Below are positions 1-9,079 of a stretch of 64,000 bases of DNA, piece after piece; the first letter of the stretch is position 1, and every line of letters starts with the position of its first letter. The DNA is from Xanthobacter dioxanivorans (GTDB lineage: Bacteria > Pseudomonadota > Alphaproteobacteria > Rhizobiales > Xanthobacteraceae). Location of the stretch: assembly GCF_016807805.1 (NCBI RefSeq), contig NZ_CP063362.1:4320501-4384500 (forward strand), given 5' to 3'. Below the pieces are notes generated by a model, which did no database searches, was not told where the DNA came from, and was given only the letters and a program-made list of their open reading frames with translations. The position numbers and the translations under genes are program-made.

Positions 1-56
1 CCGGCGGTTCCGGCCCGAAGCGGTTCGGCCGGCCCGGCCGGGTCGGAGGAAACAGC

Positions 57-959
57 ATGAGCACACCTGAGCGCCCGCGCGTGGGCATCGTCGGCCTCGG
101 CATCATGGGTTCCGCCTATGCGCGCAACCTGCGGGAGGGCGGCTTCGACGTCGTCGGCTTCGACGTGGCGCCGGCGGCGCAGGCGGCCCTGGCGGCGATG
201 GGCGGCACGGTTGCCGCCTCGCCCGGGGACGTGGCGGCGCAGGCCGACGTGATCCTCATCGCCCTCGCCTCCGTGGACGCGCTGAAGGCCGTATGCGGCG
301 GGCCGGAGGGCCTGGTGCACACCATCCGCCCCGGCGTTCCGGTGGTGGAGATGAGCACCTTCCCGCTCTATGCCAAGGACTATTGCCGGGACCTGTTCGA
401 GGCGAAGGGCAATCCGGTGCTGGATTGCCCGGTGAGCGGCACCGGCGCGCAGGCGGCGGTGCGCGACCTCGTGCTCTACGCGTCCGGCGAGGAGGCGGTG
501 GTCGAGCGGCTGCGTCCCATGTTCGACGGCTTCGCCCGCTCGACGCGCTATGTGGGGCCGTTCGGCTCCGGCACGAAGCTGAAGTTCGTCGCCAACCTCC
601 TCGTGACCATCCACAACCTCTCCACCGCCGAGGCGGTGCTCATGGCGCATCGCTCGGGCCTCGACCTGAAGATGATGTTTGAGGCCATCCGCGACGGCGC
701 CGGCAATTCCCGCATGTTCGAGGTGCGCGCGCCGATGATGTTCGAGGAATGCTACCAGCCGGCGGGCATGAAGTTCGAGGTCTACATGAAGGATCTCGAC
801 CTCATCAGCGACTTCGCCCGCGACATGCGGGTGCCGACGCCGCTCCTGGCGGCGAGCATTCCCTTCTACGTGGCAGCGCTTGGCGCCGGGCGGCACGCCG
901 ACGACACGGCGGGCCTCTATTCGGTGCTCAAGGAGATGAGCGCGCCGCGCGGCGAATAA
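57..959 (+). CDS. NAD(P)-dependent beta-hydroxyacid dehydrogenase (3-hydroxyisobutyrate dehydrogenase family)
   Basis: A 300-residue protein with the family layout. The N-terminal Rossmann motif VGIVGLGIMGSAYARNL lies near residues 9-25. The substrate-binding segment DCPVSGTGAQ is near residue 125. The motif GSGTKLKFVANLL, near residue 172, carries the likely catalytic Lys and Asn. Members oxidise beta-hydroxyacids such as 3-hydroxyisobutyrate or tartronate semialdehyde, using NAD(P). The exact substrate cannot be told from sequence. The ATG start has a clean GGAGGAAACAGC ribosome site. The gene converges on the TetR gene and lies next to a cyclase/HisD-like/SDR gene set, so a role in the same catabolic route is an inference. 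Confidence 0.85.
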   Translation: MSTPERPRVGIVGLGIMGSAYARNLREGGFDVVGFDVAPAAQAALAAMGGTVAASPGDVAAQADVILIALASVDALKAVCGGPEGLVHTIRPGVPVVEMSTFPLYAKDYCRDLFEAKGNPVLDCPVSGTGAQAAVRDLVLYASGEEAVVERLRPMFDGFARSTRYVGPFGSGTKLKFVANLLVTIHNLSTAEAVLMAHRSGLDLKMMFEAIRDGAGNSRMFEVRAPMMFEECYQPAGMKFEVYMKDLDLISDFARDMRVPTPLLAASIPFYVAALGAGRHADDTAGLYSVLKEMSAPRGE

Positions 960-1034
960 ACGGCGGTCGGGTCCGCCTCGCCGGCGCGGTGCGGACCCCT
1001 CCGGCGCCGGCCTTCGTCGAGGGAGCAGGCGGGC

Positions 1035-1805
1035 TCAGGCGGGGCCCGTCTTGCGCGGGGAGCGCGTGCGCGGCTTCGCCGGCGGCGGGGCAACGGCCCG
1101 GGCCTCGCACCGCCGCTGGGCCAAGATCTCCGCATAGCCGCCAAAGAACAGGTCCAGCGCGCAGGAAATCATCTCGTTCTTCGGCAGGAACGTGCGGGCG
1201 TGATAGATGTACTTGCGCACGCCGTAATAGAAGATGCCGCTCTGCAGGTTCCAGGCGATTTCCAGATCGCGGTTGCCGATCGTCTCCGGCGGTTCCAGGC
1301 CCTGCTCCACGTGAAATTCGCGGATGATGCGCGACAGCAGTCGCTCCTCGACCAGCGTGATGTAGCGCTCGTTGATGTGTTCGCCCTTCAGGCCCGCGAA
1401 GAAATAGATCCGGATCCACAATGGGGTCAGGATGGTGTCGGTATAGGCCTCGTAGAAGTCCTGCAGGCGCGCGCGCAGGGGCCGGCTGCGGTCGGTGAGC
1501 AGCGCGTCCCAGCTCGGCTTCCACTGGTCGAGGAAGACGACCTTGTAGATCTCCTGGATCAGCGCGTCCTTGTTGGGAAAGTAGCGGTAGAGCAAAGGCT
1601 GGGTGGTGCCGAGATGGCGGGCGAGGTCACGCGTCCCGCCGCCGAACCCCACCTTGGAGAAGTATTCGATGGATTTCGTCAGGATCTCCTGCCGGCGGTC
1701 CTCCGCCGAAAGGCGGCGCTTCGGTGCCGGCGCGTCGCGCTCGCCCCGCGCTTCCTGGCCCCGCTGCTCCGGCTTCGCCTTGCGCCGCCCCGCTGCCCGC
1801 TCCAT
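1035..1805 (-). CDS. TetR family transcriptional regulator
   Basis: A 256-residue regulator. A Lys/Arg-rich N-terminal stretch of about 30 residues precedes a typical TetR helix-turn-helix (DRRQEILTKSIEYFSK ... TRDLARHLGTTQPLLYRYF, roughly residues 35-80). The ligand-binding C-terminal domain ends in a basic, Pro-rich tail. It is transcribed away from the cyclase/HisD-like operon. The 303-bp divergent gap holds a perfect 16-bp palindrome that is a plausible operator. The likely role is repression of the neighbouring catabolic genes and of itself. The inducer is unknown. Confidence 0.88.
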   Translation of the reverse strand: MERAAGRRKAKPEQRGQEARGERDAPAPKRRLSAEDRRQEILTKSIEYFSKVGFGGGTRDLARHLGTTQPLLYRYFPNKDALIQEIYKVVFLDQWKPSWDALLTDRSRPLRARLQDFYEAYTDTILTPLWIRIYFFAGLKGEHINERYITLVEERLLSRIIREFHVEQGLEPPETIGNRDLEIAWNLQSGIFYYGVRKYIYHARTFLPKNEMISCALDLFFGGYAEILAQRRCEARAVAPPPAKPRTRSPRKTGPA

Positions 1806-2076
1806 GTCGCATCACCTTCTGCCACCAGGCTCCGGAACGCAGCCCGCCCGGAGCGATCGACCCCCGTTTCGCACCAGGCGGTGAATCGCCGCCATCTTAC
1901 CGGACGAGAGCGGATTTACCCTTTCGACGGAAAGCCGCAGCCATTCCACGAAAAAGCGTCCCGCGCGTGCCCCGGCGGGTGGCGCTGGCGGAACGCCGCG
2001 ACCGGCCGCGAAACCGGCCCTTTTTGCCCCCGTCCGAGCCGGTCGGCGAGGGTTGCGCCCCTGCCTGTTTCTGCTA

Positions 2077-2092
2077 ATTATCGATCGATAAT
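2077..2092. promoter_or_regulatory. 16-bp perfect palindrome, candidate TetR operator
   Basis: ATTATCGATCGATAAT is a perfect palindrome in the TetR/cyclase divergent gap (1806-2108). It sits 17 bp before the cyclase ATG and its AT-rich ends stand out against the surrounding GC-rich sequence. A site so close to the start codon would block initiation or early elongation if bound. Assignment to the divergent TetR gene is an inference from position and symmetry. I see no other clear element in this gap. Confidence 0.5.
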
Positions 2093-2108
2093 GAGACCGG
2101 AGGAAATC

Positions 2109-3059
2109 ATGCAGGTCAACCGTGCCGCCATTCTCGAAGCGGCGGAAAAGCTCTCCAACTGGGGGCGGTGGGGCAAGGACGACCAGATCGGCACCCTCAA
2201 CAACGTCTCCCCCGAGGACGTGATCGCCGCCGGCCGGCTGATCCGCAAGGGCAAGGTGTTCTCGCTCGGCCTGTCGCTGAAGGAGCCGATCCAGTCGGGG
2301 CTGTTCGGCGGCCGGTGGAACCCCATCCACACCATGCTCGCCACGGGCACCGATGCCGTCGCCGGCAACCAGGACACGCCCTATCCGTACCTGCGCTACG
2401 CCGACGACGCCATCAACATGCCCTGCCAGGCGTCCACCCAGTGGGACGCGCTGTGCCACATCTTCCTCGGCGACAAGATGTACAACGGCTACGACGCAAA
2501 CCTCGTGGACGCCCGTGGCGCGAAAAAGCTCGGCATCGAGCACGTGCGCGACAAGATGGTCGGCCGGGGCGTGCTGCTGGACGTGGCGCGCTTCAAGGGT
2601 GTCGCCTCTCTCGATGACGGCTATGCCATCACCATCGCCGACCTCAAGGACACAGCCAAGGCGCAGGGCGTGGAGATCCGCAAGGGCGACTTCGTCATCG
2701 TGCGCACCGGCCACCAGGAGCGCTGCCTCGCGAACAAGGACTGGAGCGGCTATGCGGGCGGCGCCGCCCCGGGCTTCGCCTTCGAGACCTGCTACTGGAT
2801 CCGCGAGACGGACATCGCCGCCATCTGCTCGGACACCTGGGGCTGCGAGGTGCGGCCCAACGAGACCGATGAGGCCAACCAGCCGTGGCATTGGGTGGTC
2901 ATCCCCGCCATCGGCATCTCCATGGGGGAGATCTTCTACCTGAAGGAGCTCGCGGAGGACTGCGCGGCCGACAAGGTGTACGAATTCTTCTTCACCGCGC
3001 CGCCCCTGCACCTGCCCGGCGGCGCCGGCTCCCCCATCAATCCCCAGGCGGTGAAGTGA
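2109..3059 (+). CDS. Cyclase family protein (kynurenine formamidase-like fold, altered metal motif)
   Basis: A 316-residue member of the cyclase superfamily, which contains metal-dependent hydrolases such as KynB. The start is the ATG preceded by CCGGAGGAAATC; an ATG 18 bp earlier has no ribosome site. The usual metal-binding signature HxGxHxDxxxH is changed here to [11 protein letters not shown], near residue 112. The Asp and last His are kept while the first two His become Gln. The protein is also longer than KynB (about 210 residues). This places it in the long, divergent branch of the family whose substrates are mostly unknown. The HisD-like gene starts 12 bp downstream, so the two are almost certainly co-transcribed. 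Confidence 0.85.
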   Translation: MQVNRAAILEAAEKLSNWGRWGKDDQIGTLNNVSPEDVIAAGRLIRKGKVFSLGLSLKEPIQSGLFGGRWNPIHTMLATGTDAVAGNQDTPYPYLRYADDAINMPCQASTQWDALCHIFLGDKMYNGYDANLVDARGAKKLGIEHVRDKMVGRGVLLDVARFKGVASLDDGYAITIADLKDTAKAQGVEIRKGDFVIVRTGHQERCLANKDWSGYAGGAAPGFAFETCYWIRETDIAAICSDTWGCEVRPNETDEANQPWHWVVIPAIGISMGEIFYLKELAEDCAADKVYEFFFTAPPLHLPGGAGSPINPQAVK

Positions 3060-3070
3060 GGCGTCAGACC

Positions 3071-4378
3071 ATGGCACGCTTTCTCAAGACCAGCCGCGAC
3101 GCCGCCGCCCGCGCCGAGGACCTTCACAAGGTCCGTGTCACGGTTGAAGGCATCCTCGCCGACATCGAGGCACGGGGCGATGCCGCCGTGCGCGAGTTGT
3201 CGGTGAAGTTCGACGGCTGGGACCGCGACGACTACCGGCTCTCCGAGCAGGAGATCGAGGCCTGCCTGTCGAAGCTGACGAGACGCGACCTCGACGACAT
3301 CCGCTTCGCCCAGGAGCAGGTGCGCAACTTCGCCCGGCACCAGAAGGACGCGCTGAAGGACATCGAGGTGGAGACGCTGCCCGGCGTGGTGCTCGGGCAC
3401 AAGAACATCCCCGTGAACTCGGTGGGCTGCTACGTGCCCGGCGGCAAGTATCCGCTGCTGGCGTCGGCCCACATGTCGGTGATCACCGCCAAGGTGGCGG
3501 GGGTGAAGCGCATCGTCACCTGCGCGCCGCCCTATCACGGCGAGCCGGCGCCGGCCATCGTCGCCGCCCAGCACCTGGCGGGGGCGGATGCCATCTACTG
3601 CCTCGGCGGCATCCAGGCGGTGGGCGCAATGGCGCTGGGCACGCAGAGCATGGAGCCGGTGGACATGCTGGTGGGCCCGGGCAACGCCTTCGTGGCCGAG
3701 GCCAAGCGCCAGCTCTACGGCCGCGTGGGCATCGACCTGTTCGCCGGCCCCACCGAGACGCTGGTGATCGCCGACGAGAGCGTGGATGCCGAGATGTGCG
3801 CCACCGACCTCCTCGGCCAGGCCGAGCACGGGCCGAACTCGCCCGCCATCCTGCTCACCAACTCGGAGAAGCTGGCGCGCGAGACCATGGCCGAGGTGGA
3901 GCGCCTGCTCACCATCCTGCCCACCGCCGAGGTGGCGCGAAAGGCGTGGGAGGACTACGGCGAGGTCATCGTCTGCGACAGCTACGAGGAGATGGTGCGG
4001 GAAGCCGACCGCATCGCCTCCGAGCACGTGCAGGTGATGACCCGGGACCCCGACTATTTCCTGGCGAACATGACCAATTACGGCGCCCTGTTCCTCGGCC
4101 CGCGCACCAACGTGGCGTTCGGCGACAAGGTGATCGGCACCAACCACACGCTGCCGACCCTCAAGTCGGCGCGCTATACCGGCGGGCTGTGGGTGGGCAA
4201 GTTCCTGAAGACCTGTACCTACCAGCGGGTCCTCACCGACGAGGCCTCGGCCATGATCGGGGAATACTGCTCCCGGCTGTGCATGCTGGAGGGCTTCGCC
4301 GGCCATGCGGAGCAGGCCAACGTGCGGGTGCGCCGCTATGGCGGGCGCAACATCCCCTACGCCACGGCGGCCGAATAG
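3071..4378 (+). CDS. Histidinol dehydrogenase homologue, probably catabolic (HpsN-like)
   Basis: A 435-residue homologue of HisD. It keeps the family motifs [16 protein letters not shown] (near 120), [12 protein letters not shown], the Gln/His active-site pair in LLGQAEHGP (near 255), the Glu-His pair in [15 protein letters not shown] and the late His in [12 protein letters not shown]. No other his gene is nearby. The partner genes (cyclase, SDR, ABC importer, TetR) point to a degradative alcohol dehydrogenase. The best-known catabolic relatives are sulfopropanediol dehydrogenases (HpsN). Whether this enzyme acts on a sulfonate is an inference, helped only by the sulfonate-type transporter next door. 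A strong terminator follows. Confidence 0.85.
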   Translation: MARFLKTSRDAAARAEDLHKVRVTVEGILADIEARGDAAVRELSVKFDGWDRDDYRLSEQEIEACLSKLTRRDLDDIRFAQEQVRNFARHQKDALKDIEVETLPGVVLGHKNIPVNSVGCYVPGGKYPLLASAHMSVITAKVAGVKRIVTCAPPYHGEPAPAIVAAQHLAGADAIYCLGGIQAVGAMALGTQSMEPVDMLVGPGNAFVAEAKRQLYGRVGIDLFAGPTETLVIADESVDAEMCATDLLGQAEHGPNSPAILLTNSEKLARETMAEVERLLTILPTAEVARKAWEDYGEVIVCDSYEEMVREADRIASEHVQVMTRDPDYFLANMTNYGALFLGPRTNVAFGDKVIGTNHTLPTLKSARYTGGLWVGKFLKTCTYQRVLTDEASAMIGEYCSRLCMLEGFAGHAEQANVRVRRYGGRNIPYATAAE

Positions 4379-4403
4379 GCGGCTCGCCTGCCTCCGCCCT
4401 CGC

Positions 4404-4430
4404 AAGGGACCCGTGCGCGGGTCCCTTTTT
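4404..4430 (+). terminator. Rho-independent terminator after the HisD-like gene
   Basis: AAGGGACCCG and CGGGTCCCTT form a 10-bp stem around a TGCG loop, followed by further Ts. It lies 25 bp after the HisD-like stop and 38 bp before the SDR start. The SDR therefore depends on read-through or its own promoter. Confidence 0.85.
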
Positions 4431-4468
4431 GTGTTCGCCCCTTTTCGCGGTTGCTCTGGGAGGGCGCC

Positions 4469-5233
4469 ATGGACCTACCGAAGACGCCAAGCTTCGATCT
4501 TTCCGGCAAGCGTGCTCTCGTCACCGGTGCCGGTCGCGGCATCGGCCTTGCCGCCGCCGCCGCCCTTGCCCAGGCCGGGGCTGATGTGACCCTGGCCGCC
4601 CGCAGTCTCGACGAGGTGGAGGCCGCCGCCGCCGCCATCCGCGCCGAGGGAGGCAAGGCGCGGGCCCTCGCCCTCGACGTCACCGATTTGCCGCGCATGC
4701 AGGAAACGCTGGCCGCCGCCGGCCCGTTCGACGTGCTGGTGAACAACGCCGGCACCAACCGGCCGAGCGCCTTCACCGACGTGACCATCGAGGATTTCGA
4801 CGCGGTCATGGCGATCAACGTGCGCGCGGCGTATTTCGTCGCCCAGGCGGTGGCGCGCGGCATGGTGGCGGCCGGGAAGGGCGGGTCCATCATCCATGTC
4901 TCGTCGCAGATGGGGCATGTGGGCGGCGCCCGCCGCTCCATCTATTGCGCCTCGAAATGGGCCATGGAGGGCTTCTCCAAGGCCATGGCCATCGAACTGG
5001 CGCCGCACCGGGTGCGGGTGAACACCCTGGCGCCCACCTTCATCCAGACGCCCATGACCCGCCCGTTCTTCGCCGACCAGGCCTTCCGGGAAAGCGTGCT
5101 CTCCAAGATCAAGCTCGGTCGCATCGGCGAGGTGGAGGACCTGATGGGCGCGGTGGTCTTCCTCGCCTCGGACGCGGCGGCGCTGATGACCGGGTCCTCG
5201 CTCGTCGTCGACGGCGGCTGGACGGCGGAATAG
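4469..5233 (+). CDS. Short-chain dehydrogenase/reductase (classical SDR)
   Basis: A 254-residue classical SDR. It has the cofactor motif VTGAGRGIG near residue 18, NNAG near residue 95, and the catalytic Ser...YxxxK set in SSQMG and YCASK near residues 145-165. The C-terminus SSLVVDGGWTAE is typical of 3-oxoacyl-ACP-reductase-like SDRs. The ATG with GGAGGGCGCC upstream was chosen over a TTG 18 bp earlier. Substrate is unknown. Position after the cyclase and HisD-like genes suggests a second oxidoreduction step in the same route. Confidence 0.88.
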   Translation: MDLPKTPSFDLSGKRALVTGAGRGIGLAAAAALAQAGADVTLAARSLDEVEAAAAAIRAEGGKARALALDVTDLPRMQETLAAAGPFDVLVNNAGTNRPSAFTDVTIEDFDAVMAINVRAAYFVAQAVARGMVAAGKGGSIIHVSSQMGHVGGARRSIYCASKWAMEGFSKAMAIELAPHRVRVNTLAPTFIQTPMTRPFFADQAFRESVLSKIKLGRIGEVEDLMGAVVFLASDAAALMTGSSLVVDGGWTAE

Positions 5234-5264
5234 GGCGCCGGGCCTCGCTCGCTGCCGAGCAAGA

Positions 5265-5305
5265 AAAAACCCCCGCCTGGCTTGACGTGCCGCGCGGGGG
5301 TTTTT
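5265..5305. terminator. Strong hairpin terminator after the SDR
   Basis: AAAAACCCCCGC and GCGGGGGTTTTT form a 12-bp perfect stem around an 18-nt-class loop. It carries As on the left and Ts on the right, so it can work in both directions. It ends the SDR transcript 30 bp after its stop. Confidence 0.85.
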
Positions 5306-5348
5306 CGTTCCGGTGGGAGAAGTTTCCCTACCGTCGGCGGGATAAAAT

Positions 5349-5381
5349 GCGGGGGTCTCGCTGTTGGGATGAGACCCCCGC
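5349..5381 (-). terminator. Terminator of the ABC transporter operon
   Basis: GCGGGGGTCTC and GAGACCCCCGC form an 11-bp perfect stem with an 11-nt loop. Read on the minus strand it is followed by ATTTTAT. It lies 26 bp past the stop of the last ABC permease gene. Confidence 0.85.
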
Positions 5382-5407
5382 AAGGCAGACGGCGGCGTGC
5401 GTCTCGC

Positions 5408-6289
5408 TCAGCGCCGCGTCTCCGGGTGCCAGGCCAGGAGGTAGGCCCGCAGGCGCTCGACGGCGCGCACCACCAGCGCGCCAAGGAGGGCGATCTCCAC
5501 GATCCCGGCGAACACCCCCACCGAGTCGGCGAAGCGCCCCGCCTGCATCATGCTGCCGCCGATGCCGGGGCCGCCCATCAGCATTTCCGTGACCACGGTG
5601 GTGATGAGCGCCACCGGCACCGCGATCTGCACGCCGGTGAGGATCTGGGGCAGCGCCATGGGCAGCACCACCTCCCGCAGCACCTCGTTCTGCGTGGCGC
5701 CGAACGAGCGCGCCGACCACACCACCCACTTGTCCACCCCGAGGGTGCCGGCATAGGTCGCCGAGACCAGCGGGAAGAAGCAGGAGAAGGCGATCATCAC
5801 GATCTTCGACGTGTCGAAGATGCCGAACCACAGGATGAAGATCGGCAGGAACGAGATCTTCGGCATGGGGAAGCCCACCGAAATCAGCGGGTCGAAGAAC
5901 CAGCGCACGCCGGCGTTGCGCGCCATCAGCACGCCGAGCGGAATCGCCACCACCAGCGCGATGGCAAAGCCCGTCGCCGCCCGGTAGAGGGTGAGGCCGA
6001 GGTCGGCGAAGACGGTTCCGGCGGCGACGTTGGCGCCGATCCGCATCAGCACCGAGGACAGGCGCGGCAGCAGGAACGGATGCACGAGGCCGAGCCGCGT
6101 CACCGTTTCCCACGCCGCCAGCAGCACCAGGACCACGAGGCACTGGATCATCGTGTCGCCGGTCAGCCGGCGCCCGATGCCGCGCCACGCCCCCAGGAGC
6201 GGCGCGCCGGGGCCGGGCGCGGTGGCGGGGCGGGAGCCGGGGCGCTCCATGGGTGTCGCTGAGACGGTGGGGGTGGCCGATCGGTTCAT
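5408..6289 (-). CDS. ABC transporter permease (SsuC/TauC family), second permease
   Basis: A 293-residue inner-membrane permease of the nitrate/sulfonate/taurine type. About 55 hydrophilic N-terminal residues are followed by around six hydrophobic segments. The ATPase-contact loop is DKWVVWSARSFGATQNEVLREVVLPMALP, recognised by its GA...REVVLP spacing near residues 195-225. The ATG overlaps the upstream permease stop as ATGA and has a GGAGGGAGCC ribosome site, so translation is coupled. It is the last gene of a four-gene import operon. Confidence 0.88.
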   Translation of the reverse strand: MNRSATPTVSATPMERPGSRPATAPGPGAPLLGAWRGIGRRLTGDTMIQCLVVLVLLAAWETVTRLGLVHPFLLPRLSSVLMRIGANVAAGTVFADLGLTLYRAATGFAIALVVAIPLGVLMARNAGVRWFFDPLISVGFPMPKISFLPIFILWFGIFDTSKIVMIAFSCFFPLVSATYAGTLGVDKWVVWSARSFGATQNEVLREVVLPMALPQILTGVQIAVPVALITTVVTEMLMGGPGIGGSMMQAGRFADSVGVFAGIVEIALLGALVVRAVERLRAYLLAWHPETRR

Positions 6290-7041
6290 GGCTCCCTCCA
6301 GCGCAGCTGGTACCGCACGAAGCTTCCGTAGAGCCGGTCCGCGGTGAAACCGAAGGCCGCCACCACGAGGATGACGGCGAACATGGAGGCGTAGGCGCCG
6401 CCGTCGCCGAGCTGGCTGATCAGGTAGCCGAACCCGTCCTTGGCGATGACGAATTCGGACGAGACCATCAGGATGAAGGCGAAGGCGAGGGCCGTGCGGA
6501 TGCCGCTGAGCAGCTCCGGCATGGCCGCCGGCAGGGTGATCTGGAGCAGCGTCGCCGCCGGCGATGCCCCGAGCGAGCGTGCCGACCACAGGAAGAACGG
6601 GTTGACCCCGCGCGCGCCGTTGTACGAGCTCACGATCACCGGCAGCAGGCAGCCGATGAATATCAGCACGATCTTCGACATGTCGCCGAGCCCGAACCAG
6701 ATCATCATCACCGGGATCAGGGCCGACTTGGGCATGGGGTAGAAGATCTGCACCACCGGGTTCACCAGCAGGCGCACCGGCCGGAACGAGGCCATGAGCA
6801 GCCCCGCCGCCGAGCCCACCAGCACCGCCAGGCCGAAGCCCGCCGCGGCGCGGGTGAGGGAGCGCAGGCCATGGCGGATGATCTCGCCGTCGAGGATCAG
6901 GTCCCACAGCGCCGCCAGCACCGACATCACGTCCGGCAACAGCTGGTTGGAGAGGGGGCCGGCGGTGGCGATGATCTCCCACATCACCAGCACGATGAGG
7001 AGCGGGGCATAGCGCACCGCGGTGTTGGCGAGGCTTCCCAT
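6286..7041 (-). CDS. ABC transporter permease (SsuC/TauC family), first permease
   Basis: A 251-residue permease of the same family, with six or so membrane segments and the cytoplasmic contact loop in LWSARSLGASPAATLLQITLP (Gly near residue 160). It differs clearly from the downstream permease, so the pair probably forms a heterodimeric channel. Most Ssu/Tau systems carry one permease gene. Start and stop codons overlap both neighbours, which fixes this start. Confidence 0.88.
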   Translation of the reverse strand: MGSLANTAVRYAPLLIVLVMWEIIATAGPLSNQLLPDVMSVLAALWDLILDGEIIRHGLRSLTRAAAGFGLAVLVGSAAGLLMASFRPVRLLVNPVVQIFYPMPKSALIPVMMIWFGLGDMSKIVLIFIGCLLPVIVSSYNGARGVNPFFLWSARSLGASPAATLLQITLPAAMPELLSGIRTALAFAFILMVSSEFVIAKDGFGYLISQLGDGGAYASMFAVILVVAAFGFTADRLYGSFVRYQLRWREP

Positions 7042-7874
7042 CAGTGGGCGCTCCGCGTTGCGGCGATGGCCTGGTCGCGCACGAGGCCCCAGATGTGCTC
7101 GCCCATCTCGACGAATTCCGGCCTCTTCACCACGTCCTCGCCGGGCTCGCGGTTGAAGCCCACGTCGATGACGTGCTGTATGCGGCCCGGCCGTGCGCTC
7201 ATGATGGAGATGCGGTCGGCGAGGAACACGGCCTCCTGCACGTCGTGGGTGACGAACACCACGGTCTTGCGGGTGCGCTGCCAGATGGAGCGGAGCTCCT
7301 CCTGCATGACGCGCCGCGTCTGCGCGTCCAGCGCCCCGAACGGCTCGTCCATGAGCAGGATCTCGGGGTCCACCGCCAGCGTGCGGGCGATGGCGGCGCG
7401 CTGCTGCATGCCGCCGGAGAGCTGGGAGGGGAAGGCGTTCTCGAACCCGGACAGGTGGACGAGATCGATGAAGTGGCGCGCCTTCTCCTCGCGCTCCTTC
7501 TTCGGAAGCCCCAGTTTCTCCAGGCCGTAGAGGGTGTTCTGAAGCACCGTCTTCCAGGGAAACAGGGCGAAGTTCTGGAACACGATGCCGCGCTCGGGAT
7601 TGGGGCCGGTCACCGGCCCGCGCGCGGTCTCGATCACCCCGGACTGCACCGGAATGAAGCCGCCGATGAGATAGAGCAGGGTGCTCTTGCCGCAGCCGGA
7701 CGGGCCGAGCAACGCGTGGAACTCGTTCGGCCGGATGTCGAGGGTGATGTGGTCGAGGGCGGTGACGCCGCCCTGGCCGTTGCGGCCGCCATAATGATGG
7801 CTGACATCGCGGATCTCGATCCCCACGGCGTTCGGATCGGTGCCCGTTCGGGCGTCGAGGCGTTGGGCGCTCAT
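7041..7874 (-). CDS. ABC transporter ATP-binding protein (SsuB/TauB family)
   Basis: A 277-residue ATPase that powers the importer. Walker A is GPSGCGKST near residue 58, the Q-loop is in VFQNFALFPW, the signature is LSGGMQQRAAIARTLA near residue 155, Walker B is ILLMDEPFGALD, and the switch His lies in FVTHDVQEA. The C-terminal 50 residues match the extension found on nitrate/sulfonate-type ATPases. The stop overlaps the permease start and the start overlaps the substrate-binding protein stop. Confidence 0.92.
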   Translation of the reverse strand: MSAQRLDARTGTDPNAVGIEIRDVSHHYGGRNGQGGVTALDHITLDIRPNEFHALLGPSGCGKSTLLYLIGGFIPVQSGVIETARGPVTGPNPERGIVFQNFALFPWKTVLQNTLYGLEKLGLPKKEREEKARHFIDLVHLSGFENAFPSQLSGGMQQRAAIARTLAVDPEILLMDEPFGALDAQTRRVMQEELRSIWQRTRKTVVFVTHDVQEAVFLADRISIMSARPGRIQHVIDVGFNREPGEDVVKRPEFVEMGEHIWGLVRDQAIAATRSAH

Positions 7875-8926
7875 TGTGTCTTGCCCTCGCTCGCCTGGAT
7901 GCGGCGCTTGGCTTCCTCGACGAAGCTCAGGTCCACGTGCTTCGGCGCCACCTGGAAGGGAGCGGGCAAGGCGCCGGCCTTCACGGACGCGTCCACCATG
8001 CTCTGCAGGTTCGGGATGTTGGGGATGAGGAAAGGGTCGCGATAATAATCGGCCGTGGTGAACATGTAGTCGAAGTTTTCCGGCGGCTGCTTCATGAACT
8101 TGCCGATCAGCGCGCTCGCCTCGGTCTTGTTTTTCGGATCCATGAACCAGCGCATGGCGCGGACGTGGTCCTCGAAGAAGTCCATCACCGCCTGCTTGTT
8201 CTTTTGCAGGAAGTCATTGCGGGCGGTGAGGAAGACGAGCTCGGACGGGCCGACGGAGTCCTTGATGGTGTAGAGCACCTTGAACTTGCCCGACTTCACC
8301 AGCTTGTCGGACATGGGCTGCACCACCATGCCCATGTCGATCTTGCCCTCCTCGATCATGGCCGGGATGTTGGGGAAGGCCACCTCGATGGAGGTGTAGT
8401 CGCGCTTGTCGACGAGGCCCTTGTTGAGCAGCAGTACGCGCATGCCGGTGTCGGAGGCGGAGCCGATGGCGTTGGTGCCGATGCGCTTGCCCTTCAGGTC
8501 CTCCGGCTTGTTGATGCCGCTGTCGGCGCGCACGAGGAAGGTGTCGGAATGGTAGTCGCCGACCCCGTCCTGGATGATGTCGGCCACCACCTTCACATCG
8601 AGCCCGGCATTGTTCACCGCGAAGGCGAGGGCGGTGCCGGCGAAGGCCGCCATGTCGATCTCGCCGGCCGCCATGGCGGTGATCTGCGGGGTCGAGCCGC
8701 GGAACAGGATCGGTTCCACCACATAGCTCTTGCCGTAGTGCTTGAGCACGCTGGGGTTCGAATAGAGCACCGGGATCATGTGCCCGGGCATGGTCGACCA
8801 GCCGATGCGGATCTTGATCGGATCGGCCGCCGCGGGGGTGGCGAGGCCCCCCAGCGCGAAGCTTGTCGAGACCATGGCGGCGACGGCGAGTGCGCGGCGA
8901 ATCCATCGCCTGCGATGCATGTTCAT
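7871..8926 (-). CDS. ABC transporter periplasmic substrate-binding protein (NMT1/SsuA-like)
   Basis: A 351-residue protein. The first 35 residues form a signal peptide (RRRWIRRALAVAAMV...ATPAAADP) with no lipobox, so it should be free in the periplasm. The mature part has the NMT1/THI5-like SsuA fold, with KIRIGWSTMPGH near the N-terminus and LKGKRIGTNAIGSASD near residue 145. The family binds sulfonates, nitrate, pyrimidines or aromatic acids. The ligand here is unknown. It is the first gene of the importer operon, behind a region with two dyads. Confidence 0.88.
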   Translation of the reverse strand: MNMHRRRWIRRALAVAAMVSTSFALGGLATPAAADPIKIRIGWSTMPGHMIPVLYSNPSVLKHYGKSYVVEPILFRGSTPQITAMAAGEIDMAAFAGTALAFAVNNAGLDVKVVADIIQDGVGDYHSDTFLVRADSGINKPEDLKGKRIGTNAIGSASDTGMRVLLLNKGLVDKRDYTSIEVAFPNIPAMIEEGKIDMGMVVQPMSDKLVKSGKFKVLYTIKDSVGPSELVFLTARNDFLQKNKQAVMDFFEDHVRAMRWFMDPKNKTEASALIGKFMKQPPENFDYMFTTADYYRDPFLIPNIPNLQSMVDASVKAGALPAPFQVAPKHVDLSFVEEAKRRIQASEGKTQ

Positions 8927-9079
8927 TCCATCCTCCCATCTCGTTTTATTTTCGCCGCCGCTCGAGGCGGCAGTCGTTCGGTGGTGAGCTTGTGCCGGTC
9001 CGGCGACCAGGGCGCCGGTGGCGTTGTCCGGCTCCCCTTGGGGTATCAGGCCCGTTCGGCGGAACGATGCTGCAACATT

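Noticed and set aside
3071..4378. Assignment as biosynthetic hisD
   Set aside because: The neighbours are catabolic and transport genes, and the GQAEHG motif differs from the usual AQAEHD form.
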